Positions 8,238 to 16,312 of a stretch of 46,339 bases of DNA are shown here, piece by piece. Numbering within the stretch: the stretch's first letter is position 1; every line of letters starts with the position of its first letter. Location of the stretch: positions 1 to 46,339 of the forward strand of contig NZ_JACHIA010000032.1 of assembly GCF_014202995.1 (NCBI RefSeq), given 5' to 3'. The notes below the pieces were generated by a model. The model was given only the letters and a program-made list of their open reading frames with translations, made no database searches and was not told the origin of the DNA. The stretch comes from Longimicrobium terrae (lineage in GTDB: Bacteria; Gemmatimonadota; Gemmatimonadetes; Longimicrobiales; Longimicrobiaceae). Position numbers and translations under genes: made by a program.

Positions 8238-8261
8238 ATTGTGTATCGATCGATACACAAT
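8238..8261. promoter_or_regulatory. Palindromic operator between tetR and SDR
   Basis: A perfect 24-bp palindrome with arms ATTGTGTATCGA and TCGATACACAAT. Palindromes of this size between divergent TetR and target genes are the normal TetR binding site. It covers the predicted transcription start of the SDR gene. A related half-site (GATCGATA) lies within tetR's own promoter near 8189-8196. Confidence 0.85.
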
Positions 8262-8315
8262 TGAGCGCATCACCGTTCCCGCCCGGAACGGTCCTCCACC
8301 GGCCAGGAGACACAC

Positions 8316-9026
8316 GTGAAGATTTCAGGTTCCGTCGCCCTCGTCACCGGCGCCAACCGCGGCATCGGACGCCACTTTGCCCTGCAGCTGCTGGAGCGCG
8401 GCGCCAAGGTGTACGCCACGGCGCGCGATCCGCAGTCCGTCAACATCCCCGGCGTGCACGTGCTGCAGCTGGACATCACTGATCCCGCGTCGGTGGCCGC
8501 GGCCGCCGCGCAGGCCGGGGACGTGGATCTGGTGATCAACAACGCCGGAATCAGCCTGTACCAGAACCTGGTGACGGGCGACATGGACAAGATCCGCCTG
8601 GAGATGGAGACGCACTTCTTCGGCACGCTGGGCGTGGTGCGCGCCTTTGCCCCGGTGCTGAAGGAGAACGGCGGCGGCGCGATCCTCAACGTGCTTTCGG
8701 CGCTGTCGTGGTTCTCGTACAACGGCGCCAACGCGTACTGCGCGGCCAAGTCGGCGGAGTGGAGCCTGACCAACGGCATCCGGCTGGAGCTGGCGGGGCA
8801 GGGAACGCTGGTGACCGGCCTGCACCTGGGCAGCACGGACACCGACATGATGGCGGGATGGGACGGCCCCAAGAACGATCCCGCGGACGTGGTGCGCGCC
8901 GCGCTGGACGGCATTGAGGCGGACCTGCTGGAGGTGCTGGTCGACGACACCAGCCGCCAGTTGAAGGCCGGGCTCTCCGCCGATCCCAGCGTGCTGTATC
9001 CGGAGGCGGTCCCCGCCGCCCGGTAG
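8316..9026 (+). CDS. Short-chain dehydrogenase/reductase
   Basis: This SDR has 236 residues. The cofactor motif TGANRGIG is at 11-18, 'NNAG' at 75-78, and the catalytic set is Ser128 with Y141-x3-K145 ('YCAAK'). An Arg at about 37 after strand beta2 suggests NADP preference. The layout matches classical single-domain SDRs of the 'SDR family oxidoreductase' type often controlled by a divergent TetR gene. The substrate cannot be read from the sequence. It is probably switched on when TetR releases the palindrome. Confidence 0.9.
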   Translation: MKISGSVALVTGANRGIGRHFALQLLERGAKVYATARDPQSVNIPGVHVLQLDITDPASVAAAAAQAGDVDLVINNAGISLYQNLVTGDMDKIRLEMETHFFGTLGVVRAFAPVLKENGGGAILNVLSALSWFSYNGANAYCAAKSAEWSLTNGIRLELAGQGTLVTGLHLGSTDTDMMAGWDGPKNDPADVVRAALDGIEADLLEVLVDDTSRQLKAGLSADPSVLYPEAVPAAR

Positions 9027-9044
9027 TCTATCCATCGGCCGGAA

Positions 9045-9090
9045 ACGACGATCGCCGTCGCGGAAGCCCGCGGCGGCGATCGTCGTCTTT
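9045..9090. terminator. Terminator between SDR and RCC1 genes
   Basis: ACGACGATCGCC (9045-9056) pairs with GGCGATCGTCGT (9075-9086), with a further TCGCGG/CCGCGG inner stem. The hairpin sits between two convergent genes and probably serves both. Confidence 0.8.
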
Positions 9091-9108
9091 CATCCCGCCT
9101 GATGCGGA

Positions 9109-11112
9109 TCAGGGACCTTCGTAGATCCAGATCGTGGCGTTCTTGGTCTTCATGGATCGCTGCCCGGAGCTGTCGATGACCGTGAGCGTGACCGGGTACT
9201 CGCCGTTTCGGGCGTACGAGTGCCGCGCCACGCGCCCTTCGCTGGTGGTGCCGTCGCCCCAGGACCAGATGAAGCGCACCAGGCCGAAGTCGTCATCCGA
9301 GTAGACCTCGTCGTTGCCCGCCCACAGCGGTTCGTCGATGTAGCTGCTGGCCTCGCGGCCGCTCACCTTGAGGTCGAAGCCGGCCTGCGGCTCCTCGTCG
9401 TACACGTGCAGCGGGGCCAGCTGCTGCGGCGTGGTGAACGACTGCTCGTGGTGGCCGCCGTTGCCCAGCTGGCCCAGGTTCTCGCGCCCCCAGCAGTACG
9501 CCTCGCCCAGTTCGCGGGTGACGCCGCAGCGCACGCGGCTGCCGCCGGGGCGCAGTTCACGCCACGCGTAGCCCGGCGCCATCGCCTTGACGGTGCCGTA
9601 CGGATCGCCGTTGCCCACGCCCCAGCAGAAGCCCTCGCCGTCCGCGCGCACCGCGCACGTTTCCCGCCCGGCCGCGGCGATCGTCACGAAGCGCTCCTGC
9701 GTGGGCAGCGCGATGGGCGTGAGGATGCTGTCGGTGTTCGCGCCGGGGCTGGCCTCGTATCCCACGTTGCCGCCCCAGCAGAACGCCTTGCCCTGCGCCG
9801 TGAGCCCGCACACGTGGTCGGTGGTGCCGGCGTCGATGGCCGTGAACGCCACGTCCGTATCCACCTTGACCGGCACGTTGCTGCACAGGTAGGTGAACGA
9901 CTGCCCGCAGATCTGCGTTGATGGCGCGCCCAGCGCCCGGTGCCGGTTGCTGCCCCAGCACCATACCTCGCCGCCGGCCTTGAGCCCGCAGGCGTTGTAC
10001 GCGCCGGTGGTGATGGCGGTGAAGCGGTGGTCGCCCGAGACCAGGGCGGGCTCCGGCTGGCTGGTGAACGTTCCGTTGCCCACCTGCCCGTTGTCGTTTA
10101 CGCCCCAGCACCAGGCGCGGCCGTCACTGGCGAGCCCGCAGGTAAAGGCCGGGCCCACGTCCACCGCGTCCCACCGGATGCCGCCGCGCACCAGCGCGGG
10201 CTCCGGGTTGTGGCGCGTGTTGCCGTAGAACTGGCCTTCCACCACCACGGTGGGCGGCGCGCCTACCTCGCCGTGGTCGTTGCGGCCCCAGCAGTACAGG
10301 TCGCGCGACGTGGTGACGCCGCAGGTGTGCGCGGACGAGGCGATCTGCTTGAACTTGTGCCCGCCGGTGACCGGAACGGGATCGGTGAAGTTGCGGGTTC
10401 CGCCGTATCCCAGCCTGCCCTGGCCGCCGTATCCCCAGCAGTACGCGTCCCCGTTCACCAGCAGCCCGCAGCCGCCGCCCTCGGGCGCCACCTGCTGAAA
10501 GATGCCGTACACCGGCGGCGGGCGCGGCCCCTGGCGCGGCGCCTCGACGTACACGCTGAAGGCGAAGCCCTCCACGCTGTTGGGAACGTTGAACTTCCAC
10601 GTGCGCGCCGGGCTCACCTGGTTGGGCTGCAGCACCGCGGCGTAGGAAAAGAACGGCTGCTCCGCGTCGGTAAACGAGCCGGCGCCGTCCATGTTGGCGG
10701 TTTCCACGCTGCCCTGGCCGGCGGTCGCGGTGGGCTGGCGGTGAAAGAAGACGTTGATGCCGGCGATCTGGTCGCCGTGGTACGTGCCCAGCACGCCCGT
10801 CCCCAGGTTCTGCACGGTGACGTCCACGCGCATCTCCTGCGTGGCGGAGTCGTAGACCAGGTTGCTGGACGCCAGGCGCACGTTTACGCCCTGCCCGCCC
10901 AGAATGGCCTTCCGCGGCCCGCCCGCGCCGCCCTCCTGGCTGCACCCCAGCGTGCGCGCGCGAACGTTCACGCGGCACTCCAGTTCGCTGGAGCGGCCCG
11001 TCCCGGGGTCAGGAACGGAGCGCACGGGGCCGGTCACACGGTCGGCGCAGGCGGCCAGCAGCAGGGGAACTACACCGATCCGGACCGCGCGGAACAGAGA
11101 ATCGGCACGCAT
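9109..11112 (-). CDS. RCC1-repeat lipoprotein with PKD domain
   Basis: The protein has 667 residues from ATG 11112. The start is placed there because a signal peptide with lipobox LAAC (Cys22) follows at once; upstream in-frame ATGs would bury it. An Ig-like N-terminal part (about 50-200) precedes seven RCC1-type blades (about 210-560). Each has the pattern C-G-L/V, then Y/W/F-C-W-G and a 'N--GQ-G' turn. RCC1 repeats form a seven-bladed beta-propeller, and seven are seen here. The C-terminal 85 residues resemble a PKD/Ig domain ('WSWGDGTTSEG', 'HSYARNGEYPVTLTV'). It is probably a cell-surface binding protein. A paired Cys in every blade is unusual compared with eukaryotic RCC1. Confidence 0.88.
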   Translation of the reverse strand: MRADSLFRAVRIGVVPLLLAACADRVTGPVRSVPDPGTGRSSELECRVNVRARTLGCSQEGGAGGPRKAILGGQGVNVRLASSNLVYDSATQEMRVDVTVQNLGTGVLGTYHGDQIAGINVFFHRQPTATAGQGSVETANMDGAGSFTDAEQPFFSYAAVLQPNQVSPARTWKFNVPNSVEGFAFSVYVEAPRQGPRPPPVYGIFQQVAPEGGGCGLLVNGDAYCWGYGGQGRLGYGGTRNFTDPVPVTGGHKFKQIASSAHTCGVTTSRDLYCWGRNDHGEVGAPPTVVVEGQFYGNTRHNPEPALVRGGIRWDAVDVGPAFTCGLASDGRAWCWGVNDNGQVGNGTFTSQPEPALVSGDHRFTAITTGAYNACGLKAGGEVWCWGSNRHRALGAPSTQICGQSFTYLCSNVPVKVDTDVAFTAIDAGTTDHVCGLTAQGKAFCWGGNVGYEASPGANTDSILTPIALPTQERFVTIAAAGRETCAVRADGEGFCWGVGNGDPYGTVKAMAPGYAWRELRPGGSRVRCGVTRELGEAYCWGRENLGQLGNGGHHEQSFTTPQQLAPLHVYDEEPQAGFDLKVSGREASSYIDEPLWAGNDEVYSDDDFGLVRFIWSWGDGTTSEGRVARHSYARNGEYPVTLTVIDSSGQRSMKTKNATIWIYEGP

Positions 11113-11782
11113 GGGAGGTCTTCCATCAGAGAGGGGCGGCGCCGCGGGCCGGAAAGGGCGTACCGCGGCGCGTCCGAACGTGCCTGGGAGCGGCACGCCG
11201 GCGTGGGTCGACACGGCTGTTTTCGCAAGTTCCGTGCGGATTGTCGTCAATCTGCGCGGGCTGAAAATCGGCCCGTCCGGCGCGCTCGCGCGGACGCTTC
11301 CGGGCGCCGCGGGCGGGACTTTCACCCCGATGTCAGGTCGCGGATGATCATCATCCAACGTGTTGAACGGCAGATGGATGGCGGAGAGGATGGCGGGATG
11401 AGGAAGATGCCGGAGGCGCGGTTTCCGACAGAATCAGGCCGAGGAGCGGATTTCGTGATGGATGGCCTGACCGGGCGGGCGGCGACGCCGTCCGCGCGTC
11501 CTGCTGCACCGCCGCGTCGGCGTGGATCGGAACGGGACCGCGCGGCGTGCGTATGGATGCCGCGGTGGATGTGCGGATGGATGGGGCCCTAATGCGGGTC
11601 CGCGCGGACGATGGCGGGAGGATCGCCGGCGGAGGAGCGTGCCCGGAGCGGCGACCGGGCGGTCCGGAGCGGACGCGGATGGCGGGCGGGGGCTGTGCGG
11701 ACGAGGCGCGACGGATAGGTTGTGCGGCAATGAGGCCGGCCCCGGCCGGCCGGGTGCACAGAATCGGTGGAATCAGAGAACG
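11113..11782. other. Intergenic region with GGATG-rich stretch
   Basis: About 670 bases lie between divergent genes. From 11340 to 11600 the words GATGG and GGATG recur many times, with ATGATCATCAT near 11344. No frame has a convincing start or family match. A single GGGGTGAA-like half-site lies on the minus strand near 11319-11327. Promoters for both flanking genes should be here, but none is clear. Confidence 0.5.
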
Positions 11783-12181
11783 ATGATCAAGAACGCGGAA
11801 GCATTGTCCGTGGGCGACCTTCAGCTCCTGGGCGAGGTGGAGTGGGTGGTGGAGGCGGCGGAGATGCAGGATGGCAAGATGCAGGTGCTCTGGCGGCACG
11901 ACGAGGAGCGCCGGTGGGATGAACTGCAGCCCGGAACGCCGGTGGTGGTGTCGTCCACCCCCGCCGAACCGTCGGTGCGGATGATCAAGAACGCCTCCGC
12001 GCTGGTGCCCGGCGACCGCCGCGTAGGGCCCGACAATCCCCCGTACGAGGTGGCGGGCGTGGAGAATTCCGGCACCACGGTGATCGTGGAATGGACCAAC
12101 GGCACCGCCATCCGCGTGCGGGAATACGACGCCAACGCGGGCGTTCTGGTGGAGAGCCGGCCCGTGGTGCAGGACGTCTGA
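11783..12181 (+). CDS. Small protein of two tandem homologous units
   Basis: This protein has 132 residues from ATG 11783. It has no signal peptide and no membrane segment. The two halves are related: residues 1-60 begin 'MIKNAEALSVGD' and residues 67-132 begin 'MIKNASALVPGD', each continuing as alternating beta-strand-like stretches ending near 'V-VE'. The first start is preferred because the longer frame upstream is rich in unlikely Arg/Gly. I do not recognise the fold; small beta-barrels are possible. A hairpin follows, suggesting a single-gene transcript. Confidence 0.7.
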   Translation: MIKNAEALSVGDLQLLGEVEWVVEAAEMQDGKMQVLWRHDEERRWDELQPGTPVVVSSTPAEPSVRMIKNASALVPGDRRVGPDNPPYEVAGVENSGTTVIVEWTNGTAIRVREYDANAGVLVESRPVVQDV

Positions 12182-12259
12182 CCGCCCGGCCGGTGATCGG
12201 CTTTCCGTGATCGACGGCTGACGCTCCGCCGCGCCGCCGGACGGCATTCCTGAACAGTG

Positions 12260-12299
12260 GCAGAGCCCGCTTCCGCGATTTCGCGGAGGCGGGCTCTGC
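12260..12299. terminator. Hairpin terminator after the duplicated-unit protein
   Basis: GCAGAGCCCGCTTCCGCG pairs with CGCGGAGGCGGGCTCTGC apart from one G-T pair. No T run follows on the plus strand, so efficiency is uncertain. It lies between convergent genes. Confidence 0.7.
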
Positions 12300-12320
12300 G
12301 TGTGCTCCCGCGTGAGAACG

Positions 12321-12432
12321 GGCGTACTCGTCGCGACGTTGGCTCGGCGGATAGTAGATCCTTCGGTGGCGCACGACTCGGCGCGGCGGAGGGGGCGTCG
12401 CGCGCTCCCTCAGGATGACGCCTTGGGGCGGG
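12321..12432 (+). repeat. Dispersed repeat R2, copy a
   Basis: About 112 bases align with 14711-14823 in the same orientation. Shared blocks include GCGACGTTGGCTCGGCGGA, AGATCCTTCGGT and CTCAGGATGACGCCTTGGGG, while the middle differs. AGATCCTTCGG...CTCAGGATGAC has the look of a folded RNA or palindromic element (GATCCT/AGGATG arms) that recurs in many bacterial genomes. Confidence 0.85.
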
Positions 12433-12510
12433 AACGGGGCGGGGAGCGGGTTTCGAGCGGGTCGAGCGGGTTGCGAGACCTGCGCGGACGGCGCTCAGCG
12501 CATCCCGTGT

Positions 12511-13266
12511 TCACAGGTGCAGCACGGCCTGGATGCGGGCGCGGTACGTCCGCGTGGAGGTGAGGCGGGCGCCGCAGGTGAGAAACACCACGTACTCGCC
12601 GGAAAATCCGGGCTCCACCTCCTGCACGCGCGCCACGTTCACAATCAGCGAGCGGTGGATGCGCACGAAGCGCGAAGGCGGCAGCCGGCTTTCCAGCGCG
12701 CTCATGGTTTCACGGATCAGGTACGACCGCTCGCCCACGTGCAGCCGCACGTAGTTGTCGTCCGCCTCCATGTAATCCACGTCGGCCAGGTCCACGAACC
12801 GGGTGCGCGGCCCTACCCGGACGGGAATGCGGTCCATCCGCACGGCCTGGCTGCTCATCTCGTGCACCAGGGCGCGCAGCCGCTCCTCCATGTCTGCGCG
12901 GCCGCCGCTGAGCTGTGCCCGAACCCGGTTCAGCGTGCGCTGAAAACGCTCCTCGTCAAACGGCTTGAGCAGATAGTCGATGGCGTGCGCGTCAAACGCC
13001 CGCAGCGCGAACTCGTCGTAGGCGGTGGCGAACACCACCATGGGCATCTGGTCCGCGCCGATCTCCTCGGCCACGCCGAACCCATCCACCTCCGGCATCT
13101 GCACGTCCAGAAACACGAGGTCGGGATGGATCTCGCGGATGGCGCTGACCGCCTCGCGTCCGTTTCCGCACTCGCCCACCACCGCGAAATCCGGGTGCCC
13201 CTCCAGCAGCGCGCAGATGCGCTGGCGCGCCGGCCGCTCGTCATCCACCACCAGAACGGAAATCAT
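12511..13266 (-). CDS. LytTR-family response regulator (second pair)
   Basis: The regulator has 251 residues from ATG 13266. The receiver domain has DD at 8-9, phospho-acceptor Asp54 in 'FLDVQMPEVDG' and Lys in 'DYLLKPF'. The LytTR domain (about 148-251) has 'YMEADDNYVRLHV', 'RIHRSLIVNV' and a final 'TYRARIQ'. It overlaps the end of the kinase gene by 4 bases (ATGA), so the two are made together. It is clearly paralogous to the regulator at 4957. Candidate binding sites, GGGGTGAAC direct repeats, lie upstream of this operon and before the mini-lipoproteins. Confidence 0.94.
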   Translation of the reverse strand: MISVLVVDDERPARQRICALLEGHPDFAVVGECGNGREAVSAIREIHPDLVFLDVQMPEVDGFGVAEEIGADQMPMVVFATAYDEFALRAFDAHAIDYLLKPFDEERFQRTLNRVRAQLSGGRADMEERLRALVHEMSSQAVRMDRIPVRVGPRTRFVDLADVDYMEADDNYVRLHVGERSYLIRETMSALESRLPPSRFVRIHRSLIVNVARVQEVEPGFSGEYVVFLTCGARLTSTRTYRARIQAVLHL

Positions 13267-14450
13267 CGCGCCTCCTCGTCGTAAGCCGCGGCGCCGGAAA
13301 GGACGCCGGCCATCATCTCTGCCTCCGGGGCGGTGACCCGCACCGCGCCATGGTCCCCGCCCGGCATGTCGTCTTCCTCGTCCGTGGCGCGAAGGGGAAG
13401 AGTGATGCGGATTTCCACCCCGCGCCCCGGCGCGCCCTGCACTTCAATGGTGTGCTGCGCGCCGTACAGCTGCCGCAGCCGGGCGCGCGTGTTGGAAAGG
13501 CCCACGCCGGTGCGCGCCGTTCCCGGATCCATCCCCACGCCGCGGTCGCGGACCACGAGTTCCAGCCGTACGCCGCGCCGCCGCGCCTCGATCTCCACCC
13601 TGCCGCCCGCCGCGCGCGGCCCGATGCCGTGGCGGATGGCGTTTTCCACCAGCGGCTGCAGAATCAGGTGGGGGACGCGCGCCCGGATCACGGCGGGGTC
13701 GATGTCCCACCGCACGCGCAGCCGTTCGTCGAACCGCGCCTGTTCGATTTCCAGGTAACTGCGCAGAAAGCGCAGTTCATCCTCCAGCGCCACCTCGTGC
13801 ACGCCGGCGTGCTGCAGCGTGTGGCGCAGCAGCTCGCTGAGGCGCGCGATCATCCGCTCGGCCACCAGCGGCTCGGTGCGCACGAACGCGGTGATGGCGT
13901 TGAGCGTGTTGAACAGAAAGTGGGGATGCAGCTGCATCTTGAGCGCGCTCAGCTCGGCGCTGGCCAGCTGCTCTTCGCGGTCGCGCGCGCGCCCGGCGTA
14001 CACCAGCGCGTGCCCGAAGCCCACCAGGATCAGGTACAGAAAGGTGTTGTTGGCAAAGCTGGTGACGACCACTTCGCGAAAGGGCGGAAGCACATCGTAC
14101 CAGCCGATCCACGGGTTGAGCGCCACCACGGCGGCCGCGCGGGCCACGACGACGGCCACCAGGATGGCGGCGTGCACGGGGGCCAGACGGCGCCAGCTGT
14201 GGCGGTCCAGCGGAAAGCGCCGCGCCGTCCACAGCGCCAGCATGGTGGGCGGAATCCACATGAGCGCGCTGGGCATGCCGGTGCTGAGCGCGTGGCCCCA
14301 CGTGGCCGGCTCGCCCGCCTTGCGCGCCATGCGGATGTAGCTGCCCGCGGCGGTGACGCCGTCCAGCGTCCACCACACCGACACGGCCGCCCACCAGAAT
14401 CCCCAGTGGCCGGCGTGTGAGGTGGATGGCGTTCCGCGCGTTCGTGTCAT
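13263..14450 (-). CDS. LytS-family sensor histidine kinase (second pair)
   Basis: The kinase has 395 residues from ATG 14450, chosen for the GGGAG site ten bases upstream; a longer frame exists but lacks one. Four hydrophobic segments (about 18-40, 55-75, 90-112, 128-152) form the membrane sensor. 'LHPHFLFNTLN' contains phospho-acceptor His177. N-box 'LVENAIRHGI', 'DRGVGM' and 'GVGLSNTRARL' complete an intact ATP domain. The last 40 residues are an acidic, non-conserved tail. It forms a two-gene operon with the LytTR regulator. Confidence 0.93.
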   Translation of the reverse strand: MTRTRGTPSTSHAGHWGFWWAAVSVWWTLDGVTAAGSYIRMARKAGEPATWGHALSTGMPSALMWIPPTMLALWTARRFPLDRHSWRRLAPVHAAILVAVVVARAAAVVALNPWIGWYDVLPPFREVVVTSFANNTFLYLILVGFGHALVYAGRARDREEQLASAELSALKMQLHPHFLFNTLNAITAFVRTEPLVAERMIARLSELLRHTLQHAGVHEVALEDELRFLRSYLEIEQARFDERLRVRWDIDPAVIRARVPHLILQPLVENAIRHGIGPRAAGGRVEIEARRRGVRLELVVRDRGVGMDPGTARTGVGLSNTRARLRQLYGAQHTIEVQGAPGRGVEIRITLPLRATDEEDDMPGGDHGAVRVTAPEAEMMAGVLSGAAAYDEEAR

Positions 14451-14618
14451 TCCGGCGCTCCCGGTGGGCGCATTCCGTTTTCCGCCTGTCGTGCGGATTG
14501 TGTGATGGACGTGCGAACGCGGAAAATTGTTACGCGGAAGGGCAGACCCGTGCCCGCGGGAGTCCCCGGCGGCCACGGGCGAGTATAGGGTCACGCCGGA
14601 TCAGGCGGCGACGCAAAA

Positions 14619-14668
14619 GGGGTGAACTGTATGGATGGTGGGGTGAACCGTATCGCGGGGTGGTGAAA
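14619..14668 (-). promoter_or_regulatory. LytTR-like direct repeats upstream of second LytS/LytTR operon
   Basis: GGGGTGAAC is repeated exactly at 14619-14627 and 14640-14648, a 21-base period, with a weaker third unit near 14660-14668 (7 of 9). Read on the strand of the operon these are CAGTTCACCCC and CGGTTCACCCC, 170-200 bases before the kinase start. The same repeats precede two mini-lipoprotein genes, suggesting autoregulation and a shared regulon. Confidence 0.6.
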
Positions 14669-14710
14669 CGACGTGGAGCGTCGTCTGTGCGGCAGGGGCG
14701 GGTGACGGTC

Positions 14711-14823
14711 GGGCGTGCGTGTGGCGACGTTGGCTCGGCGGAGAGCAGATCCTTCGGTCGCGCGGAATGCGGCGCGACGGAGAGCGTGGCGCACGCTCTC
14801 TCAGGATGACGCCTTGGGGCGGG
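14711..14823 (+). repeat. Dispersed repeat R2, copy b
   Basis: The second copy of the element at 12321-12432, in direct orientation and 2.4 kb away. Together they bracket the LytS/LytTR operon. It contains an additional inverted pair GAGAGCGTG/CACGCTCTC just before the CAGGATGAC block. Confidence 0.85.
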
Positions 14824-14953
14824 TCTTCACGTGGCGAGAGTGGCCGGATCAACGCGACGGGTTGACCATTGACTTTCGGGTCAATAGCTTTGGGTACGCG
14901 CCGGACCCTGAGGGGGCCGGTCGTTCCTTCCGCTGCTCGAACCCGGAGCCTCG

Positions 14954-16135
14954 ATGTCCGCACACCAGCCCGCCGCCGCCGCGCACAGCGACGACGAATT
15001 CCACGACGACATCATCTACCCGGCCACCATCCCGTTCGTCCTGGTGCACCTGGCGTGCTTCGCGGCGTTCTGGACCGGGGTGACGGTGAACGCGCTGATC
15101 GTGTGCATGGTGCTGTACGTGGTGCGCATGTTCGGCATCACCGCCGGCTACCACCGCTACTTTTCGCACCGCTCGTTCAAGACCAGCCGCGCCGGGCAGT
15201 TCGTGCTCGCGTGGATCGCGCAGAGCTCGGCGCAGCGCGGGGCGCTGTGGTGGGCCGCCGTCCATCGCCATCACCACCGCCACAGCGACACGGAAATGGA
15301 CGTGCACTCGCCCCGCATGCGCGGCTTTCTGTACTCGCACGTGGGCTGGATCTTTGACCGCAAGCACGCCGAAACGGAGATGGACGCCGTTCCGGATCTG
15401 GCGAAGCACCGCGAACTGGTGCTCCTGGAGCGCTATCCGCTGATTCCCGCCATCGTGCTGGCCGTGGGCTGCTTCGTGTTCGGCGGATGGACGGGGCTGG
15501 TGGTGGGCTTCTTCTGGAGCACGGTGCTGCTGTTTCACGGCACGTTCTTCATCAACTCGCTGGCGCACGTCACCGGCAGCCAGCGCTACGTGACGGGCGA
15601 CGACAGTCGCAACAACTGGTGGCTGGCCATCATCACGCTGGGCGAGGGGTGGCACAACAACCACCACGCCTACCAGCGCTCCACGCGCCAGGGCTTTCGC
15701 TGGTACGAGTTCGACCCGACGTTCTACGCCCTGCGCGCGCTGTCGTGGGTGGGGCTGGTGTGGGAACTGGGCGAGCCGCCGGCCGAGGTGGTGAACAACG
15801 AGCGCAAGCTGGGCGCGGCCGTGGTGGAAAAGGTGGCCCGCCAGCTGGCCGCGTCGTTCCCCATCGACGGGATCGCCGCGCAGGCGCACGCCGCGCTGGC
15901 CCACGCGCCGCACCTGGAAGACCTGCGCGCCGCCCTCCGCAGCGCGCAGTCGCAGGCGGCCACGGCGATGGCGGCCATGCACCTGCCGCACGTGCCTTCG
16001 GTAGATGAGGTGCGCCAGTACGCCGAGCGCACTCTGGCCCGCACCCCCAGCATGGACCAGATTGCGGAGCGCGCCCGCCACCTGGTGGTGGAAGCCGTCT
16101 GCGCGCGGCTGGCCGAGCGGTTGAGCCCCGCGTAA
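14954..16135 (+). CDS. Acyl-CoA/acyl-lipid desaturase with long C-terminal tail
   Basis: This membrane di-iron desaturase has 393 residues. The three histidine boxes of delta-9-type desaturases are intact: HRYFSH at 67-72, HRHHH at 104-108 and HNNHH at 234-238. Hydrophobic segments at about 24-62 and 160-202 place it in the membrane. The reaction is insertion of a cis double bond in a fatty acyl chain using O2 and reduced electron carriers. Residues 290-393 are an extra helical, Ala-rich region beyond the usual end (family members are about 270-320 residues) with repeated 'P---(D/E)--R--AER' phrases. A TetR gene follows on the same strand. Confidence 0.93.
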   Translation: MSAHQPAAAAHSDDEFHDDIIYPATIPFVLVHLACFAAFWTGVTVNALIVCMVLYVVRMFGITAGYHRYFSHRSFKTSRAGQFVLAWIAQSSAQRGALWWAAVHRHHHRHSDTEMDVHSPRMRGFLYSHVGWIFDRKHAETEMDAVPDLAKHRELVLLERYPLIPAIVLAVGCFVFGGWTGLVVGFFWSTVLLFHGTFFINSLAHVTGSQRYVTGDDSRNNWWLAIITLGEGWHNNHHAYQRSTRQGFRWYEFDPTFYALRALSWVGLVWELGEPPAEVVNNERKLGAAVVEKVARQLAASFPIDGIAAQAHAALAHAPHLEDLRAALRSAQSQAATAMAAMHLPHVPSVDEVRQYAERTLARTPSMDQIAERARHLVVEAVCARLAERLSPA

Positions 16136-16156
16136 CCGCGTTCCGCGCCACGGACG

Positions 16157-16207
16157 AACGCGGCGGGGGTGCCGGTCCGGTCTGGACGGCACCCCCGCCG
16201 CGTTTCT
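16157..16207 (+). terminator. Terminator after desaturase
   Basis: AACGCGGCGGGGGTGCC (16157-16173) pairs perfectly with GGCACCCCCGCCGCGTT (16188-16204), followed by TCTGT. It separates the desaturase from the TetR gene. Confidence 0.85.
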
Positions 16208-16312
16208 GTCCCCGTCCGCGCGGTGGCTGATGACGTGCGTGGATCTCCGCGCGATCCGCCACCCCGGCCCCGCGGCGCGCGCAGGCAGGATCATCCCGAA
16301 CCACGAAGGCGA

